The notes: a model not told the origin generated them from the letters alone. A stretch of DNA of 64,000 bases from an uncultured Bacteroidales bacterium (GCA_902798425.1 CADBWR010000006.1:1-64000), one strand, 5' to 3'. Numbered from the stretch's first letter, positions 35,708 through 47,279 are shown. Numbers and translations: made by a program.

Positions 35708-36736
35708 ATGGAAGACTACACAAACATATCGGCATATCTGATTGGCAACTTGACAATATTTTTTGCTGTCTTTGCCATCTATTTCCTGTTCATCCGAAAG
35801 TACAAGACGCGATTTCAAACTGTATTAGGGTGGATTATGGCGATATGGTCCCTGTCAAATCTGAAGGATATCATTCTGACATTCCCCGGGATGTACACGT
35901 CCGAGGTCCTGAACTGGATGATGATTATTGATGGGTGGGGAGCATTGACTTATACTGTTTTTATCTTTGAGGCAGTGATGCCAGGATGGACAACCACCTC
36001 CCGACTGTCACTGCAAGCATTGCCTTTTGCTGTTTTCACCTTATTATATATTATATATCCTGCTCAGGAAGTTATTTATTGCTATGCGGTGTTCCTTTGG
36101 TTCTATGCCTGGACTATTGTTGTCATAGGATGGAAGAAGGCGCGTCAATATATCAAGTATGTTCGCGAGAACTATTCCAACATCGACCATGTTGATGCCT
36201 CGTGGCTGAAGACCGTTTTCTTTTTTGCCATTATCAGTCAGCTCATGTGGCTTTTCACCTCACTCGCCGGAACAATTACGACCGACATTGTTTATTATAT
36301 CTCAACCCTTGTGCTATGGCTGATGGTGCTACACTATAGCTGGGATTTCCATCCTGTATTAGTCGACAAGACTGTTGATCCAGCCACCAACAAGAATATA
36401 GTACCATTTGCCAAGGGAGCATTGGAAGAGTTGGTAGAGCAGCAGAAACTCTATCTGAAGAAAGACCTGACGCTGTCCGACTTGTCAACGGCAATGAACA
36501 GCAACCGCACCTATGTCAGCAAGTACCTTAGTCAGGTGTTGGGTATGACATTCTACGACTATATCAACCAGCTACGCATAGAGCGTGTCAGCATCCCCAT
36601 GATACGGGAACATCCGGAATACAAACTTGACTATGTGGCTCAAGAGAGTGGTTTTGCCTCTATCTCTACCTTCCGTCGCGCCTTCTTCAAGTTGACCGGT
36701 CAGACGCCCAGCCAATTTGTCGCGTCGAAATCATGA
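35708..36736 (+). CDS. Membrane-bound AraC-type regulator
   Basis: A 342-aa protein with about seven predicted membrane helices (residues 10-30, 37-57, 68-90, 100-118, 122-142, 168-190, 195-215) and a C-terminal AraC-type double helix-turn-helix (about 240-340: LTLSDLSTAMNSNRTYVSKY, then YVAQESGFASISTFRRAFFK and TGQTPSQF). Such proteins couple an unknown membrane signal to transcription. A TATCTTTG box lies at 35664-35671. It has no operon partner; a bidirectional terminator separates it from the BspA-like gene. The signal and targets cannot be told from sequence. Confidence 0.85.
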   Translation: MEDYTNISAYLIGNLTIFFAVFAIYFLFIRKYKTRFQTVLGWIMAIWSLSNLKDIILTFPGMYTSEVLNWMMIIDGWGALTYTVFIFEAVMPGWTTTSRLSLQALPFAVFTLLYIIYPAQEVIYCYAVFLWFYAWTIVVIGWKKARQYIKYVRENYSNIDHVDASWLKTVFFFAIISQLMWLFTSLAGTITTDIVYYISTLVLWLMVLHYSWDFHPVLVDKTVDPATNKNIVPFAKGALEELVEQQKLYLKKDLTLSDLSTAMNSNRTYVSKYLSQVLGMTFYDYINQLRIERVSIPMIREHPEYKLDYVAQESGFASISTFRRAFFKLTGQTPSQFVASKS

Positions 36737-36748
36737 TTAGGCTCAAAA

Positions 36749-36787
36749 AACGGGCGAAGATGAAGCGTTTTGTCATCTTCGCCCGTT
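36749..36787. terminator. Bidirectional terminator between AraC-type and BspA-like genes
   Basis: A perfect 15-bp stem (AACGGGCGAAGATGA/TCATCTTCGCCCGTT) with a 9-nt loop. On the minus strand it is followed by TTTTTTGAGC, so it best serves the BspA-like gene; it also ends the convergent regulator transcript. Confidence 0.85.
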
Positions 36788-36868
36788 CTTCGGTGGGGAT
36801 TATCTTACCTTTGATATCTCATATCGAGCTCGTTCACATTCGGAAGAGCTCAAGACTTGGCCCTTCAC

Positions 36869-39800
36869 TCACTTAATCACGACCTTCTTTCTATTGACGA
36901 TGTACAGACCCTTCTGTGTGGGCAGGCCGTTCAGACGGCGACCATCGAGGGTGTAGTATGCACCGTCTTTCTGCGTCAGTGTGGCTAACGGCGTAGCGAT
37001 GCCGGTCAGGTTCTCATCGACCTTAATGGTCAGGCCGTAAATCTTGACGGCATCGGTATTAGCATAGGCGTTGGCACGGCGCGGTGCTTTAACACCATCC
37101 CGTTCCTGCGCTTTGGCGGCAGCGCCTGTGGTTGGAGCGGCATAGACGTAGATGCGGGTAGCTTCAGTGACTGTATATGGCACGGAGAGCTGCTGTTTGC
37201 TGGCGGCCTCTACCTGCTGTGGATCGTTAGCACCTATCTTGATGTAGATGACGTTCTGACCCAGCGTCTGGCAGTCAATGATGACAGAGCCCTTGCCAGC
37301 AGGCACTTCGAAGATGAGTCCGTTGAACTGGTTCTTCACCGTCAGGTTGTCGGCATCATCGGCAGTCGTGGCTGCCAGCTGCTCGTCGCTGACGGTGGAA
37401 TTGATGACGAGGCAGCCCTCTGTGGAATTATAGCCGTCGCCACTATCCTCGGTGTCGAGGGTCACATAAACGCTGCCCAGCATGGTGCCCGTGAGGTCGG
37501 TGTCCTCGGTCACCGTCTCGCTGATGCTGACAGTGGTTGTCTCGTTGACGGCCTCCGTATTGGACGCTCCGTCGAACTGCTCTATCTTCTGGAACTGCGA
37601 AGACCAGGAGCCATTGGCCATATAGGCGGCCAGCGAGCCGTTGGGAACCTTCAACAAAGGAATCGCGCTGCACTCGTAGAAGACGTTTTCGCCCAATGCA
37701 ATGGGCTCGTTCATATAAACAGAAATCAAGGACAGCGTCGTTCCTTGGAAAGCGTAGCTGCCTATTTCCTTCAGTGCCGAAGGGAAGTCAAGGGTTGTCA
37801 GTGACGAACAACTTCTGAAGGCCCCGTCACCGATGCTTTCCACCGTGCTGGGCATCTGTAGGCGAGCCAGGTTGGTGAGATTCTCGAACAATCCTGAGGG
37901 TATGTTCTTCACGCCCTCGCCGATGATGACGCGAGTGAGTGTGTTGGGGAAGATGCGACCCTCGTTCTCTGCCTCCACGGCGTTGTAATATACACGGGTG
38001 ATTTTTGTGTTCTCGAAAGCATAGCCGCCCAGAAGCTTCGTGCTGGCAGGAAGGGTGATGCTGCCCTTCAGGTTGCTGCAACCCGAGAAGGCCTGATGGC
38101 CTATCTTCTCCAACGACGCGGGTAGGTCGATGGTGGTGATGTTCGTGTTTTCCTTGAAACTCTGTTTGCCGATAATACGCACCGATGAAGGTAGCGTAAT
38201 GGAAGTGGGAGCCGTCCAGTCGCTAATGGTGGTGCTTGAATAAGAACTAACCTCGACTCGGTGATTCGTCAGGAAATTATCTGCGATACCCAGCGTACCT
38301 TCTTTTATCTTTAGGTCGCTGCCGCCTGTGTATAGGTAGGCCACACTGCCGATATACTTCACGCCGTCCTCGGCAGGCAGATTGGTGATAAAGGGTGTAT
38401 CGTAAAAACCCACTTGAAAGACCATCCAGCCGTTGAAGGCGTGAGAGCCAATCTCCTCCAACGTCTGCGGAGTAGTAACGCTGGCCAACTGGTGATTACC
38501 ATCGAATGCCCATCCGCCGATACTCTTGGCACCGTTGGCAATCTCGACGGAGGTCAGGTCGCAAGAGGCGAATGCGCTCTCACCGATGTTAACGGCGTTG
38601 ATGCTGACGCTGGTCAGCTTCTGACAGCCAGAGAACGCCTCCTTACCGATGGTCTCCACCTGTCCGGCAAACGTGATGTTGTTCAGTTTCTTGCAATCCT
38701 TGAAGGCTTCGTCGCCGATGGTCTCCACCGTCGAGGGGATGGTGAGTGACCCCAAACGATTGCAGCCACTGAAGGCCTCGGCAGGAATCTCCTTCACGCT
38801 GCTGTTCAGTGACACCTCTGTGATGTTGGTCTCGCTTAGGCAACCCTCACCCAGTTCGGTAAACTGGCTCACGTTGATGGTGCGGAAGCCCACGCCGCGC
38901 AGGGCATCCTTGCCCAGCTTGGTGATGGTTGAGGGCAGATCGACGCCCTTCAGCGTGCTGATGGCTAAAGCGTTGTGGTCAATATAGGTAGCGTTATCGG
39001 GGAAGGTGACCTTCTCCAACACATTGCTCCCAGACAGAATTCCTTCACCCAAGCCGGTCAATGCCTTGGGCAACTTAATCTGTTTGAGGCTCTTCATGCT
39101 GTTAAAGGCAAACGACAGGTCGTTGCGGCGACAATAGACCACAGAGTATGTCGATGTACCGTCGAAAGCTCCTCCTTGGCCTGCTTCATCCTTGTTTTCT
39201 GCCGATAGCGTATGATAAGTGGTGGTGTAGTTCACTATACCCTGCGCAATGTCTTCGGGGCCTTTGTCCGATACCGTAACAGAGCTGTATGCCTCGTCGT
39301 CATACACCAGTTCCACCTCTGACAGGTCGAGATACTGCAGCTGCGACACGAAGCCGGCTTGGTCTTTCAGGTACTTGATGTCCTTGCCGCCTATCTTGCC
39401 CTTGACGGTCAGGAAGTCCACCAGGTCGTAGTCCGTCTGGTTGATGGCATTGCGCAGCACCGTTTCCAACGCGCCGGCCTCAGGAACGTTGACGGTGAAG
39501 TGGGTACCGCTGTTCAGATTGATGTCCTCAGCGGGTGTCGTACCGTCGTCCTCATCCTCCGGGTTTTCAGGCTCATCGTTGCTTATCTCCGACACCAACA
39601 GCGTCAGCTGGTTGAAATCGACGGTGACAAGGTACGCCTTGTTATATGCAAAACCACCAGTGCTGCCGCCAGCCGTTGCTTCTGCAGTCACGAAACACAC
39701 CATCGGACCGACAGTCTTCCACATGTCGAACTCCTGTGCCGTACCCAGCACGATGGGGCTTCCGGCCGCTTTCGGACCGTAGCAGAAGGACTCTACTTTG

Positions 39801-40024
39801 TCGGGCTCGTCCCAGTTGCCCAGTTCGGTGGCAATGAAGAACTCGCGGCCTTCTTCCGTGAACGTCACTTCGCCCTTGAACACGCCGTTGCTTTCTTTCG
39901 TTAAAGTCACGGAGGCCTTGTTAGCCTCTTTCTTGCCGTCTGTACCTACGAGGTAGCAGACGTCCTGTGCCCATGCTGCACACGTCAGCATGAGCACCAT
40001 CATCGTAATGATACTCTTCTTCAT
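36869..40024 (-). CDS. BspA-type leucine-rich-repeat surface protein
   Basis: A 1051-aa exported protein. A signal peptide (MKKSIITMMVLMLTCAAWAQ) is followed by an N-terminal beta domain, then a long run of LRR_5 (BspA/TpLRR) repeats from about residue 300 to 830, such as SLTIPSTVETIGDEAFKDCK and SVSINAVNIGESAFASC. A beta-rich C-terminal part and a tail (LNGLPTQKGLYIVNRKKVVI) end the protein. BspA proteins of oral relatives bind host matrix and other bacteria; binding partners here are unknown. It has its own promoter (minus strand TTTTG near 40172, TATCTTTG 40145-40152) and a structured leader. Confidence 0.88.
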   Translation of the reverse strand: MKKSIITMMVLMLTCAAWAQDVCYLVGTDGKKEANKASVTLTKESNGVFKGEVTFTEEGREFFIATELGNWDEPDKVESFCYGPKAAGSPIVLGTAQEFDMWKTVGPMVCFVTAEATAGGSTGGFAYNKAYLVTVDFNQLTLLVSEISNDEPENPEDEDDGTTPAEDINLNSGTHFTVNVPEAGALETVLRNAINQTDYDLVDFLTVKGKIGGKDIKYLKDQAGFVSQLQYLDLSEVELVYDDEAYSSVTVSDKGPEDIAQGIVNYTTTYHTLSAENKDEAGQGGAFDGTSTYSVVYCRRNDLSFAFNSMKSLKQIKLPKALTGLGEGILSGSNVLEKVTFPDNATYIDHNALAISTLKGVDLPSTITKLGKDALRGVGFRTINVSQFTELGEGCLSETNITEVSLNSSVKEIPAEAFSGCNRLGSLTIPSTVETIGDEAFKDCKKLNNITFAGQVETIGKEAFSGCQKLTSVSINAVNIGESAFASCDLTSVEIANGAKSIGGWAFDGNHQLASVTTPQTLEEIGSHAFNGWMVFQVGFYDTPFITNLPAEDGVKYIGSVAYLYTGGSDLKIKEGTLGIADNFLTNHRVEVSSYSSTTISDWTAPTSITLPSSVRIIGKQSFKENTNITTIDLPASLEKIGHQAFSGCSNLKGSITLPASTKLLGGYAFENTKITRVYYNAVEAENEGRIFPNTLTRVIIGEGVKNIPSGLFENLTNLARLQMPSTVESIGDGAFRSCSSLTTLDFPSALKEIGSYAFQGTTLSLISVYMNEPIALGENVFYECSAIPLLKVPNGSLAAYMANGSWSSQFQKIEQFDGASNTEAVNETTTVSISETVTEDTDLTGTMLGSVYVTLDTEDSGDGYNSTEGCLVINSTVSDEQLAATTADDADNLTVKNQFNGLIFEVPAGKGSVIIDCQTLGQNVIYIKIGANDPQQVEAASKQQLSVPYTVTEATRIYVYAAPTTGAAAKAQERDGVKAPRRANAYANTDAVKIYGLTIKVDENLTGIATPLATLTQKDGAYYTLDGRRLNGLPTQKGLYIVNRKKVVIK

Positions 40025-40061
40025 AATCAATAATGTTTGGTAAAGTTTTCGGGTAGGGTAG

Positions 40062-40112
40062 CAAGAACAACTTACCCCCCAATTTCCCGGGGAGGGTAAG
40101 TGTTGCTCTTGG
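40062..40112 (-). promoter_or_regulatory. Long hairpin in the leader of the BspA-like gene
   Basis: Within the 117-nt leader, outer arms CAAGA/TCTTG and inner arms CTTACCC/GGGTAAG join through one or two small bulges into a stem of roughly 18-20 pairs. No T-run follows, so not a terminator. It ends 37 bp before the start codon and could control stability or translation. Confidence 0.55.
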
Positions 40113-40199
40113 TATGTTGCCAGTGTGTGTCATCATACTGAGAGCAAAGATAGGAAATTCTCAGTAATTACCAAAATCCTGTATCGAAGAAGAAGCGCC

Positions 40200-40231
40200 A
40201 AAGCGTAAAAAACACCCGTTTTTTACGCTTT
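40200..40231 (-). terminator. Terminator-like hairpin after thiL
   Basis: Perfect 13-bp stem AAAGCGTAAAAAA/TTTTTTACGCTTT with a 6-nt loop, 10 bp beyond the thiL stop codon. No long T-run follows on the minus strand. Confidence 0.65.
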
Positions 40232-40240
40232 GTTTTCGTG

Positions 40241-41287
40241 CTATAACGGCTGCCACCCTTGTGCCTTGAGCTCGAACTCCTGGTCGTCGCGGGTGACGAG
40301 GACGTGCCCCAGACTCTTGTTGGTGATGTGACCAATGAGTTTGACATCCTCTATCTGCTGAATTTTCTCATGGTCGCCAATGGGCACGGTAAAGAGCAGC
40401 TCGTAGTCTTCGCCGCCATTGAGCGCACAGGTAGTGACATTCATGTTCAGTTCCTCAGCCATCACAGCTGTCTGGTAGTCGATGGGCAGTTGCTTCTCAA
40501 AGATGCGGCACCCTACCTGGCTCTGCTTGCAGATATGCATCAGTTCGCTGCTCAGTCCGTCGCTGATATCCATCATGGCTGTCGGACGGATACCCGCCTC
40601 GCGCAGTTTCTGGATGATGTCACCACGGGCTTCCGCCTTCAGTTGGCGCTGCAGGAGGTATTCCTTGCCGGCGAAGTCGGGCTGGAAGTCGGGAACAGGC
40701 TTCCCTTTCTTCTTGGCTTCCTCTACCATCTGATAATAGACAGACTTCTCACGCTCCAGCAGTTGCAGTCCCATATAGGCAGCACCCAGGTCGCCACTGA
40801 CACAGACAAGGTCAGTTTCCTTGGCACCATTGCGGTAGACGATATCCTCCTTACGTGCCTCGCCGATGCAGGTGATGCTGATGGCTAGACCTGTGTAGCT
40901 GCTTGTGGTGTCGCCCCCAACGATGTCGACGCCCCACTTATTGCAGGCAGCCCGCAGTCCTTCGTAGAACAGCTCGACATCTTCTACACTAAAGCGCTTG
41001 CTGAGGGCCAGCGAGACAGTCATCTGTCTCGGTGTGCCATTCATGGCAAAGATATCGCTGATATTGACCATCGCCGACTTGTATCCCAGATGCTGCAAGG
41101 TGATGTAGGTTAGGTCGAAGTGGACCCCCTCCATCAGCATATCGGTAGTGACAAGTACCTCACTGTCGGGATAGTGAAGTACGGCGCAGTCGTCTCCTAC
41201 GCCGTACTTTGTTGATGGGTTGTTGGGCTTGACGTCTTTCGTCAGACGGTCTATCAGCCCGAATTCTCCTAATTTAGCTATTTCCAT
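40241..41287 (-). CDS. thiL: Thiamine-monophosphate kinase
   Basis: A 348-aa ATP-dependent kinase making thiamine diphosphate from thiamine phosphate, last step of the pathway. Recognisable parts: EFGLIDRLT, GVGDDCAVL, TTDMLMEGVHFDL, VNISDIFAMNG, GGDTTSS and MMDISDGLSSEL. The start is the ATG at 41287 (MEIAKLGEFGL), since the frame extension to 41386 overlaps punA and lacks family similarity. Last gene of sppA-lpxK-punA-thiL, 73 bp behind punA. Confidence 0.94.
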   Translation of the reverse strand: MEIAKLGEFGLIDRLTKDVKPNNPSTKYGVGDDCAVLHYPDSEVLVTTDMLMEGVHFDLTYITLQHLGYKSAMVNISDIFAMNGTPRQMTVSLALSKRFSVEDVELFYEGLRAACNKWGVDIVGGDTTSSYTGLAISITCIGEARKEDIVYRNGAKETDLVCVSGDLGAAYMGLQLLEREKSVYYQMVEEAKKKGKPVPDFQPDFAGKEYLLQRQLKAEARGDIIQKLREAGIRPTAMMDISDGLSSELMHICKQSQVGCRIFEKQLPIDYQTAVMAEELNMNVTTCALNGGEDYELLFTVPIGDHEKIQQIEDVKLIGHITNKSLGHVLVTRDDQEFELKAQGWQPL

Positions 41288-41360
41288 TCTTTTTGTTTTA
41301 CTTGTTGCTATGGCATAGCAACACACTGAACTTAAACGGTGGCACGTATGCCGTGCGCTG

Positions 41361-42173
41361 TTACACTGTGCGCTTAACCATTTCACGCATAATTTCGGTC
41401 ATCAGTGGCTGAGCCTTGTCGGCAGCCTCCTGCACCTCCTCGTGGCTCACTTCAACAGGATTATCGAAGCCACCCAAGTCAGTCACTACGCTGATACCAA
41501 AGGTGCGAATGCCGCAGTGGTGAGCCACGATTACTTCAGGAACAGTAGACATTCCCACCGTATCGCCGCCCAGGGTGCGATACATACGGTATTCGGCAGG
41601 TGTCTCGAACGTTGGACCCGTGGTACCTACATAGACACCGTATACCAGGCGGATATTCTTCTCCTTCGCAATCTGCGTAGCCAGATTAATAAGCTCGTGG
41701 TCGTAGGCCTCGTGCATATCCGGGAAACGGGGACCCGTAGGGAAGTTCTTGCCGCGCAGCGGATGCTCGGGGAAAAAGTTGATATGGTCGGTTATCACCA
41801 TCAAATCACCAATTTTGAAGGCAGGATTCATGCCTCCGGCAGCATTGGACACGAAGAGCGTCTTGATGCCCAACTCATACATCACGCGGACGGGGAACGT
41901 CACTTCTTTCATATTATAACCTTCGTAGTAGTGGAAGCGACCCTGCATCGCCATTATATCCACCCCGCCCAGCTTACCGAAGATGAGAGCACCAGCATGT
42001 CCCTCCACCGTAGATACGGGGAAGTTAGGTATTTCTTTATAAGGAATCTCTGTTCTATCAGTAATTTCGGAAGCTAATTGTCCGAGGCCTGTCCCCAGAA
42101 TGATGGCAGTCTTGGGATTTGTGCTCATCCTTTCTTTTAACCAGGATGCTGTTTCTTGAATTTTTGTGTACAT
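41361..42173 (-). CDS. punA: Purine-nucleoside phosphorylase, type I
   Basis: A 270-aa trimeric-type phosphorylase that splits purine nucleosides with phosphate. Phosphate-binding GTGLGQL (27-33), GRFHYYEGY, the NAAGGMN loop and GPTFETPAE(Y) with the purine-contacting Glu are present. The start [12 protein letters not shown] aligns with family starts, which means the gene overlaps the end of lpxK by 116 bp in another frame. Confidence 0.94.
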   Translation of the reverse strand: MYTKIQETASWLKERMSTNPKTAIILGTGLGQLASEITDRTEIPYKEIPNFPVSTVEGHAGALIFGKLGGVDIMAMQGRFHYYEGYNMKEVTFPVRVMYELGIKTLFVSNAAGGMNPAFKIGDLMVITDHINFFPEHPLRGKNFPTGPRFPDMHEAYDHELINLATQIAKEKNIRLVYGVYVGTTGPTFETPAEYRMYRTLGGDTVGMSTVPEVIVAHHCGIRTFGISVVTDLGGFDNPVEVSHEEVQEAADKAQPLMTEIMREMVKRTV

Positions 42174-43227
42174 AGTCTATAATTTGTTGGTTAAACACTG
42201 TTGCCTGATCTTGTAAGAAACAGACAATGATAGGTAATACATACAGAGCGCTGCGCACTTCCTCGCTCAGTCCGGCAGCCATGTTTAGCCGCGTGGCATC
42301 CTTCTCTGTCGTGATAATCAATTTAGGAGAAGGCAATGCCGCAAAGGTACTGTTGATCATCTCTACATCCTTCGCTGTGAAGTTATGATGGTCGCTAAAG
42401 GTGAGCGGCGTAAGCTGAGGTATCAATGGTTCCAGGTCGTGCGTCATCTGGCGCGGCGAGGCGATACCCGTCAGCAGCACAGCATGATGGTCCTTGAGAT
42501 TCTTCAATGCCAGACACTCTTTCGACTTGTCGAACAGCGGGTACAGAGCGCCATACTCTATGGACGTAAAGAACAGCTGCTGATAGGGAAAAAGGTTCAT
42601 TGCCTTGGTTATCACACGATACCCCATGGGTTTGAGCTCCTTCGGACACTTGGTAACAATGACGATGTCTGCACGGTCCTTTCCCGACAGCGGTTCACGC
42701 AGTCTGCCCACCGGCAGCAGTCTGTCGTAGATAATCAACCGATGGTAGTCGACCAGCAGGATATTGATGCCAGGTTTGACGTAACGATGTTGAAAAGCAT
42801 CGTCCAGCAGGATGACGTCAATATCCTTGTCGTTTTCCACCAGTGTGTCTATTCCGTGACAGCGGTCCTTGTCCACAGCCACTGTGACATCAGGGAATTT
42901 CTGCTTCATCTGGAAAGGTTCATCACCTATCTGCGGCATGGCTGTTTCGGAGGATGCCTGTACGAAGCCCTTACTCTTGCGCTTATAGCCTCTGCTCAGT
43001 ACGGCGGTGCGGAAGTTATCCTTCAGCAGACGGATAAGGTACTCCACATGAGGAGTCTTTCCACTGCCACCAACTGTGATATTGCCAACAGAGATGACGG
43101 GTACATCAAAGCTGCGGCTTTTCAGTATTCCCATACTAAAAAGCAGGTTACGGCAGTTTACCGCCAAACCGTACAGCCAGCTTAGGGGCTGCAGCCATCT
43201 GTTGAGTTTGATGAAGTCGCCTTCCAT
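42058..43227 (-). CDS. lpxK: Tetraacyldisaccharide 4'-kinase
   Basis: A 389-aa inner-membrane kinase that phosphorylates the lipid A disaccharide. N-terminal membrane-associated helix ([12 protein letters not shown]), the P-loop region [18 protein letters not shown] near 45-62, GYKRKS, and [20 protein letters not shown] are visible. The last 39 residues are encoded over the start of punA and are basic and low in family likeness. 40 bp behind sppA. Confidence 0.93.
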   Translation of the reverse strand: MEGDFIKLNRWLQPLSWLYGLAVNCRNLLFSMGILKSRSFDVPVISVGNITVGGSGKTPHVEYLIRLLKDNFRTAVLSRGYKRKSKGFVQASSETAMPQIGDEPFQMKQKFPDVTVAVDKDRCHGIDTLVENDKDIDVILLDDAFQHRYVKPGINILLVDYHRLIIYDRLLPVGRLREPLSGKDRADIVIVTKCPKELKPMGYRVITKAMNLFPYQQLFFTSIEYGALYPLFDKSKECLALKNLKDHHAVLLTGIASPRQMTHDLEPLIPQLTPLTFSDHHNFTAKDVEMINSTFAALPSPKLIITTEKDATRLNMAAGLSEEVRSALYVLPIIVCFLQDQATVFNQQIIDYVHKNSRNSILVKRKDEHKSQDCHHSGDRPRTISFRNY

Positions 43228-43267
43228 GGTGGGCTTTTCTTCTGATTTCAGTATGCCGGAGCGACAA

Positions 43268-45040
43268 CTATTTGATTACCACGATATACGGCAGACGAGC
43301 CTGGACGGCCGACTGCTGACTAACCTTCTTCATATAGGTGAAAGGAGTGTAGTAGTCGCCCAGTGTCTCCTGCAGTTTCTCATCGAGATAGTTATCCTTG
43401 CTGACCGAGCTGGTCAGACTCTCAAGCCAACCGGGTTCATCGGGATAATCCGTGGTATAGTATTCGTCGACCTTCGCCAACTGGGCAGCCTTCTTCACTG
43501 CATCGTCCAGTGAACCAATGCCGTCAACGAGTTTGATGCCGAGGGCATCGTTACCCAGCCATACGCGTCCTTGCGCTATCTCCTCAACCTTTTCCACCGG
43601 CAACTTACGTCCATCAGCCACACGCTTGCGGAACAGTTCATAGCCGCGACCGATATAATTCTCAAGCAGTGCTATCTCGTCAGCATTGAACGGGCGCGAT
43701 GCGGCACCGAAGTCAGCAAACTTGTTAGTCTTCACCATATCGAACTTAATGGCCAGCTTATCTGTCAGCAGACTACTCACATCGGGGAACATGCCGAAGA
43801 TACCGATAGAACCCGTGATAGTGGTAGGCTCTGAATAGATATAGTTGGCTGCACAGCTGATATAATAGCCACCCGAAGCAGCATAGCCACCCATAGAGAC
43901 GACTACCGGCTTCTTGGCTTTGAGGTTCACAACAGAGCGCCATATCTGCTCAGAAGCATAGGCAGAACCGCCAGGAGAGTTGACACGCAGCACGACAGCC
44001 TTCACGTCGTCGTCGTTCATCAGCTTTTCCAGGTCCTTGCAGACGGTAGTGGCGACAATAGAATGGTCATCGTTCACCACACCACCGGTCTCAGAATCGA
44101 CGATATCGCCATAGGCGTAGTAGACAGCAATCTTCTCGCCCTTTTCTTTCTTGCCCTTGACACCGTCCATATCGCCAAGCGAAACCTGTTTGATGTCATC
44201 GTCGCTGTCCATCTTCAGCAGTTTCTTCACCTCGCCCTTTACCTCGTCGGTGTAGAGCAGCTTGTCGACAAACTTCAACTTGACAAACTCGTTGACATCG
44301 GCGAAAGTGATGCCTCTATCAGCATAGGCGTTCAGCGAGTCAACACTTATCTTACGGCTCTTAGAGACATCGTCGAGCATCACCTTCCAGATGCCATTGA
44401 TATAGCACTCGGTCTGTTCACGGTCATATTCGCTCATGTGGTCGCTGGTCAGCATTTCCACAGCGCTCTTGTATTTACCCACCTTCACAGCCCGGAAGCG
44501 CACACCCACTTTAGCCAGCAGGTCACGCAGATAGTATGTCTCGCCACCCAGTCCGTGCCAGTCTACCATTCCTTGCGGATTCATAAACACCTTGTCGGCT
44601 ACCGAGCTGATATAGTAGGTAGCCTGTGTGTAGCTGTCTCCATAAGCAACAATCCACTTGCCCGACTTCTTGAAGTCAAGCAGTGCCTCGCGGATGGCAT
44701 GCATAGAAGCAGGAGAGCCGGCAGCAAAGGCGCCAGCCTCGATATAGATACCTTTGATATTTTCATTATCCTTCGCTTTCTGGATGGAAGCCAAGATTTT
44801 GTCAAGTCCCAGGTTCTCACTAACCTGTCCCGTCAGGAACGCCAAAGGATCGTCCTTAGCACGCTCTTCAAGAGTACCCGACAGAGACAGCACGAATACT
44901 GAGTTGTCTTCTACTTCTGTTGTGCTAGCGCTGGACGCAGCCAGACCTACCAACGAGATGGCACCAAGGATACCCATCACAATTGCCACCATCAAGATAC
45001 CCGTAACAGTGGCCAAAACATACTTCAGAAAGTCTTTCAT
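43268..45040 (-). CDS. sppA: Signal peptide peptidase SppA (protease IV, 67-kDa type)
   Basis: A 590-aa membrane-anchored serine protease that digests cleaved signal peptides. It has an N-terminal membrane helix (8-34) and tandem SppA domains. The catalytic lysine is expected at Lys191 in VGKYKSAVE and the nucleophile at Ser389 in GGYAASGGYYIS, the arrangement of the E. coli enzyme. Promoter on the minus strand: TTTG 45108-45111, TACCTTTG 45080-45087. First gene of the operon leading to thiL. Confidence 0.94.
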   Translation of the reverse strand: MKDFLKYVLATVTGILMVAIVMGILGAISLVGLAASSASTTEVEDNSVFVLSLSGTLEERAKDDPLAFLTGQVSENLGLDKILASIQKAKDNENIKGIYIEAGAFAAGSPASMHAIREALLDFKKSGKWIVAYGDSYTQATYYISSVADKVFMNPQGMVDWHGLGGETYYLRDLLAKVGVRFRAVKVGKYKSAVEMLTSDHMSEYDREQTECYINGIWKVMLDDVSKSRKISVDSLNAYADRGITFADVNEFVKLKFVDKLLYTDEVKGEVKKLLKMDSDDDIKQVSLGDMDGVKGKKEKGEKIAVYYAYGDIVDSETGGVVNDDHSIVATTVCKDLEKLMNDDDVKAVVLRVNSPGGSAYASEQIWRSVVNLKAKKPVVVSMGGYAASGGYYISCAANYIYSEPTTITGSIGIFGMFPDVSSLLTDKLAIKFDMVKTNKFADFGAASRPFNADEIALLENYIGRGYELFRKRVADGRKLPVEKVEEIAQGRVWLGNDALGIKLVDGIGSLDDAVKKAAQLAKVDEYYTTDYPDEPGWLESLTSSVSKDNYLDEKLQETLGDYYTPFTYMKKVSQQSAVQARLPYIVVIK

Positions 45041-45196
45041 ATTTCAAAAAAATGGTTATTACGATTCTCTTCTGTGTTGCAAAGGTAAAAAGAAAAAATG
45101 AAACCACCAAATTCTTCGACCAACAATATACATTATTAATAATTATAACATTCGTCGATATTTTTTACTCTGCCAATGTGTCAGTCTGTCTTGTTT

Positions 45197-45212
45197 TGGC
45201 ACGGTTTTGGCA
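45197..45212 (+). promoter_or_regulatory. Sigma-54-like promoter upstream of groES
   Basis: TGGCACGGTTTTGGCA has GG and GC separated by exactly 10 bp and matches TGGCAC-N5-TTGC with one mismatch. It lies 50 bp before the groES ATG, leaving a leader of about 40 nt. No consensus TAnnTTTG box is visible in the interval before groES. Confidence 0.5.
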
Positions 45213-45262
45213 TAGCAGCCGGCAGAAAACTCAAAAAAGTCTAATTTAAAAACAAAAGTATT

Positions 45263-45535
45263 ATGAACATCAAACCATTAGGAGACCGCGTGCTGGTAGT
45301 TCCCGCACCGGCAGAAGAGAAAATCGGTGGAATCATTATTCCTGACACTGCAAAGGAGAAACCCCTCCATGGCACCATCAAGGCCGTTGGTCAGGGTACT
45401 AAAGATGAAGAAATGGTTCTGAAGACTGGCGACGAAGTGTTGTATGGCAAGTACAGCGGCACCGAGCTGGAGTTCGAAGGCGAGAAGTATTTGATGATGC
45501 GTCAGAGCGACGTTTTGGCAGTTATCGAGAAATAA
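45263..45535 (+). CDS. groES: Co-chaperonin GroES
   Basis: A 90-aa subunit forming the heptameric lid of Gro[15 protein letters not shown] at the start, the mobile loop around [17 protein letters not shown] and the end [15 protein letters not shown] are canonical. Followed after 79 bp by groEL. Confidence 0.97.
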   Translation: MNIKPLGDRVLVVPAPAEEKIGGIIIPDTAKEKPLHGTIKAVGQGTKDEEMVLKTGDEVLYGKYSGTELEFEGEKYLMMRQSDVLAVIEK

Positions 45536-45572
45536 TTATTAACATGCTATGAGCTGTTAGCAGTCAGGCCTT

Positions 45573-47246
<1,674 letters not shown>

Positions 47247-47279
47247 GTAGTTGATTTTGCAAACTATACATATCAAATT

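Noticed and set aside
39921-40136. Upstream open frame in the leader of the BspA-like gene
   Set aside because: It overlaps the leader hairpin and the BspA-like start in another frame, and its sequence has no protein-like features.
41288-41386. N-terminal extension of thiL over punA
   Set aside because: The 33 extra residues are not ThiL-like, and the ATG at 41287 gives the family start.
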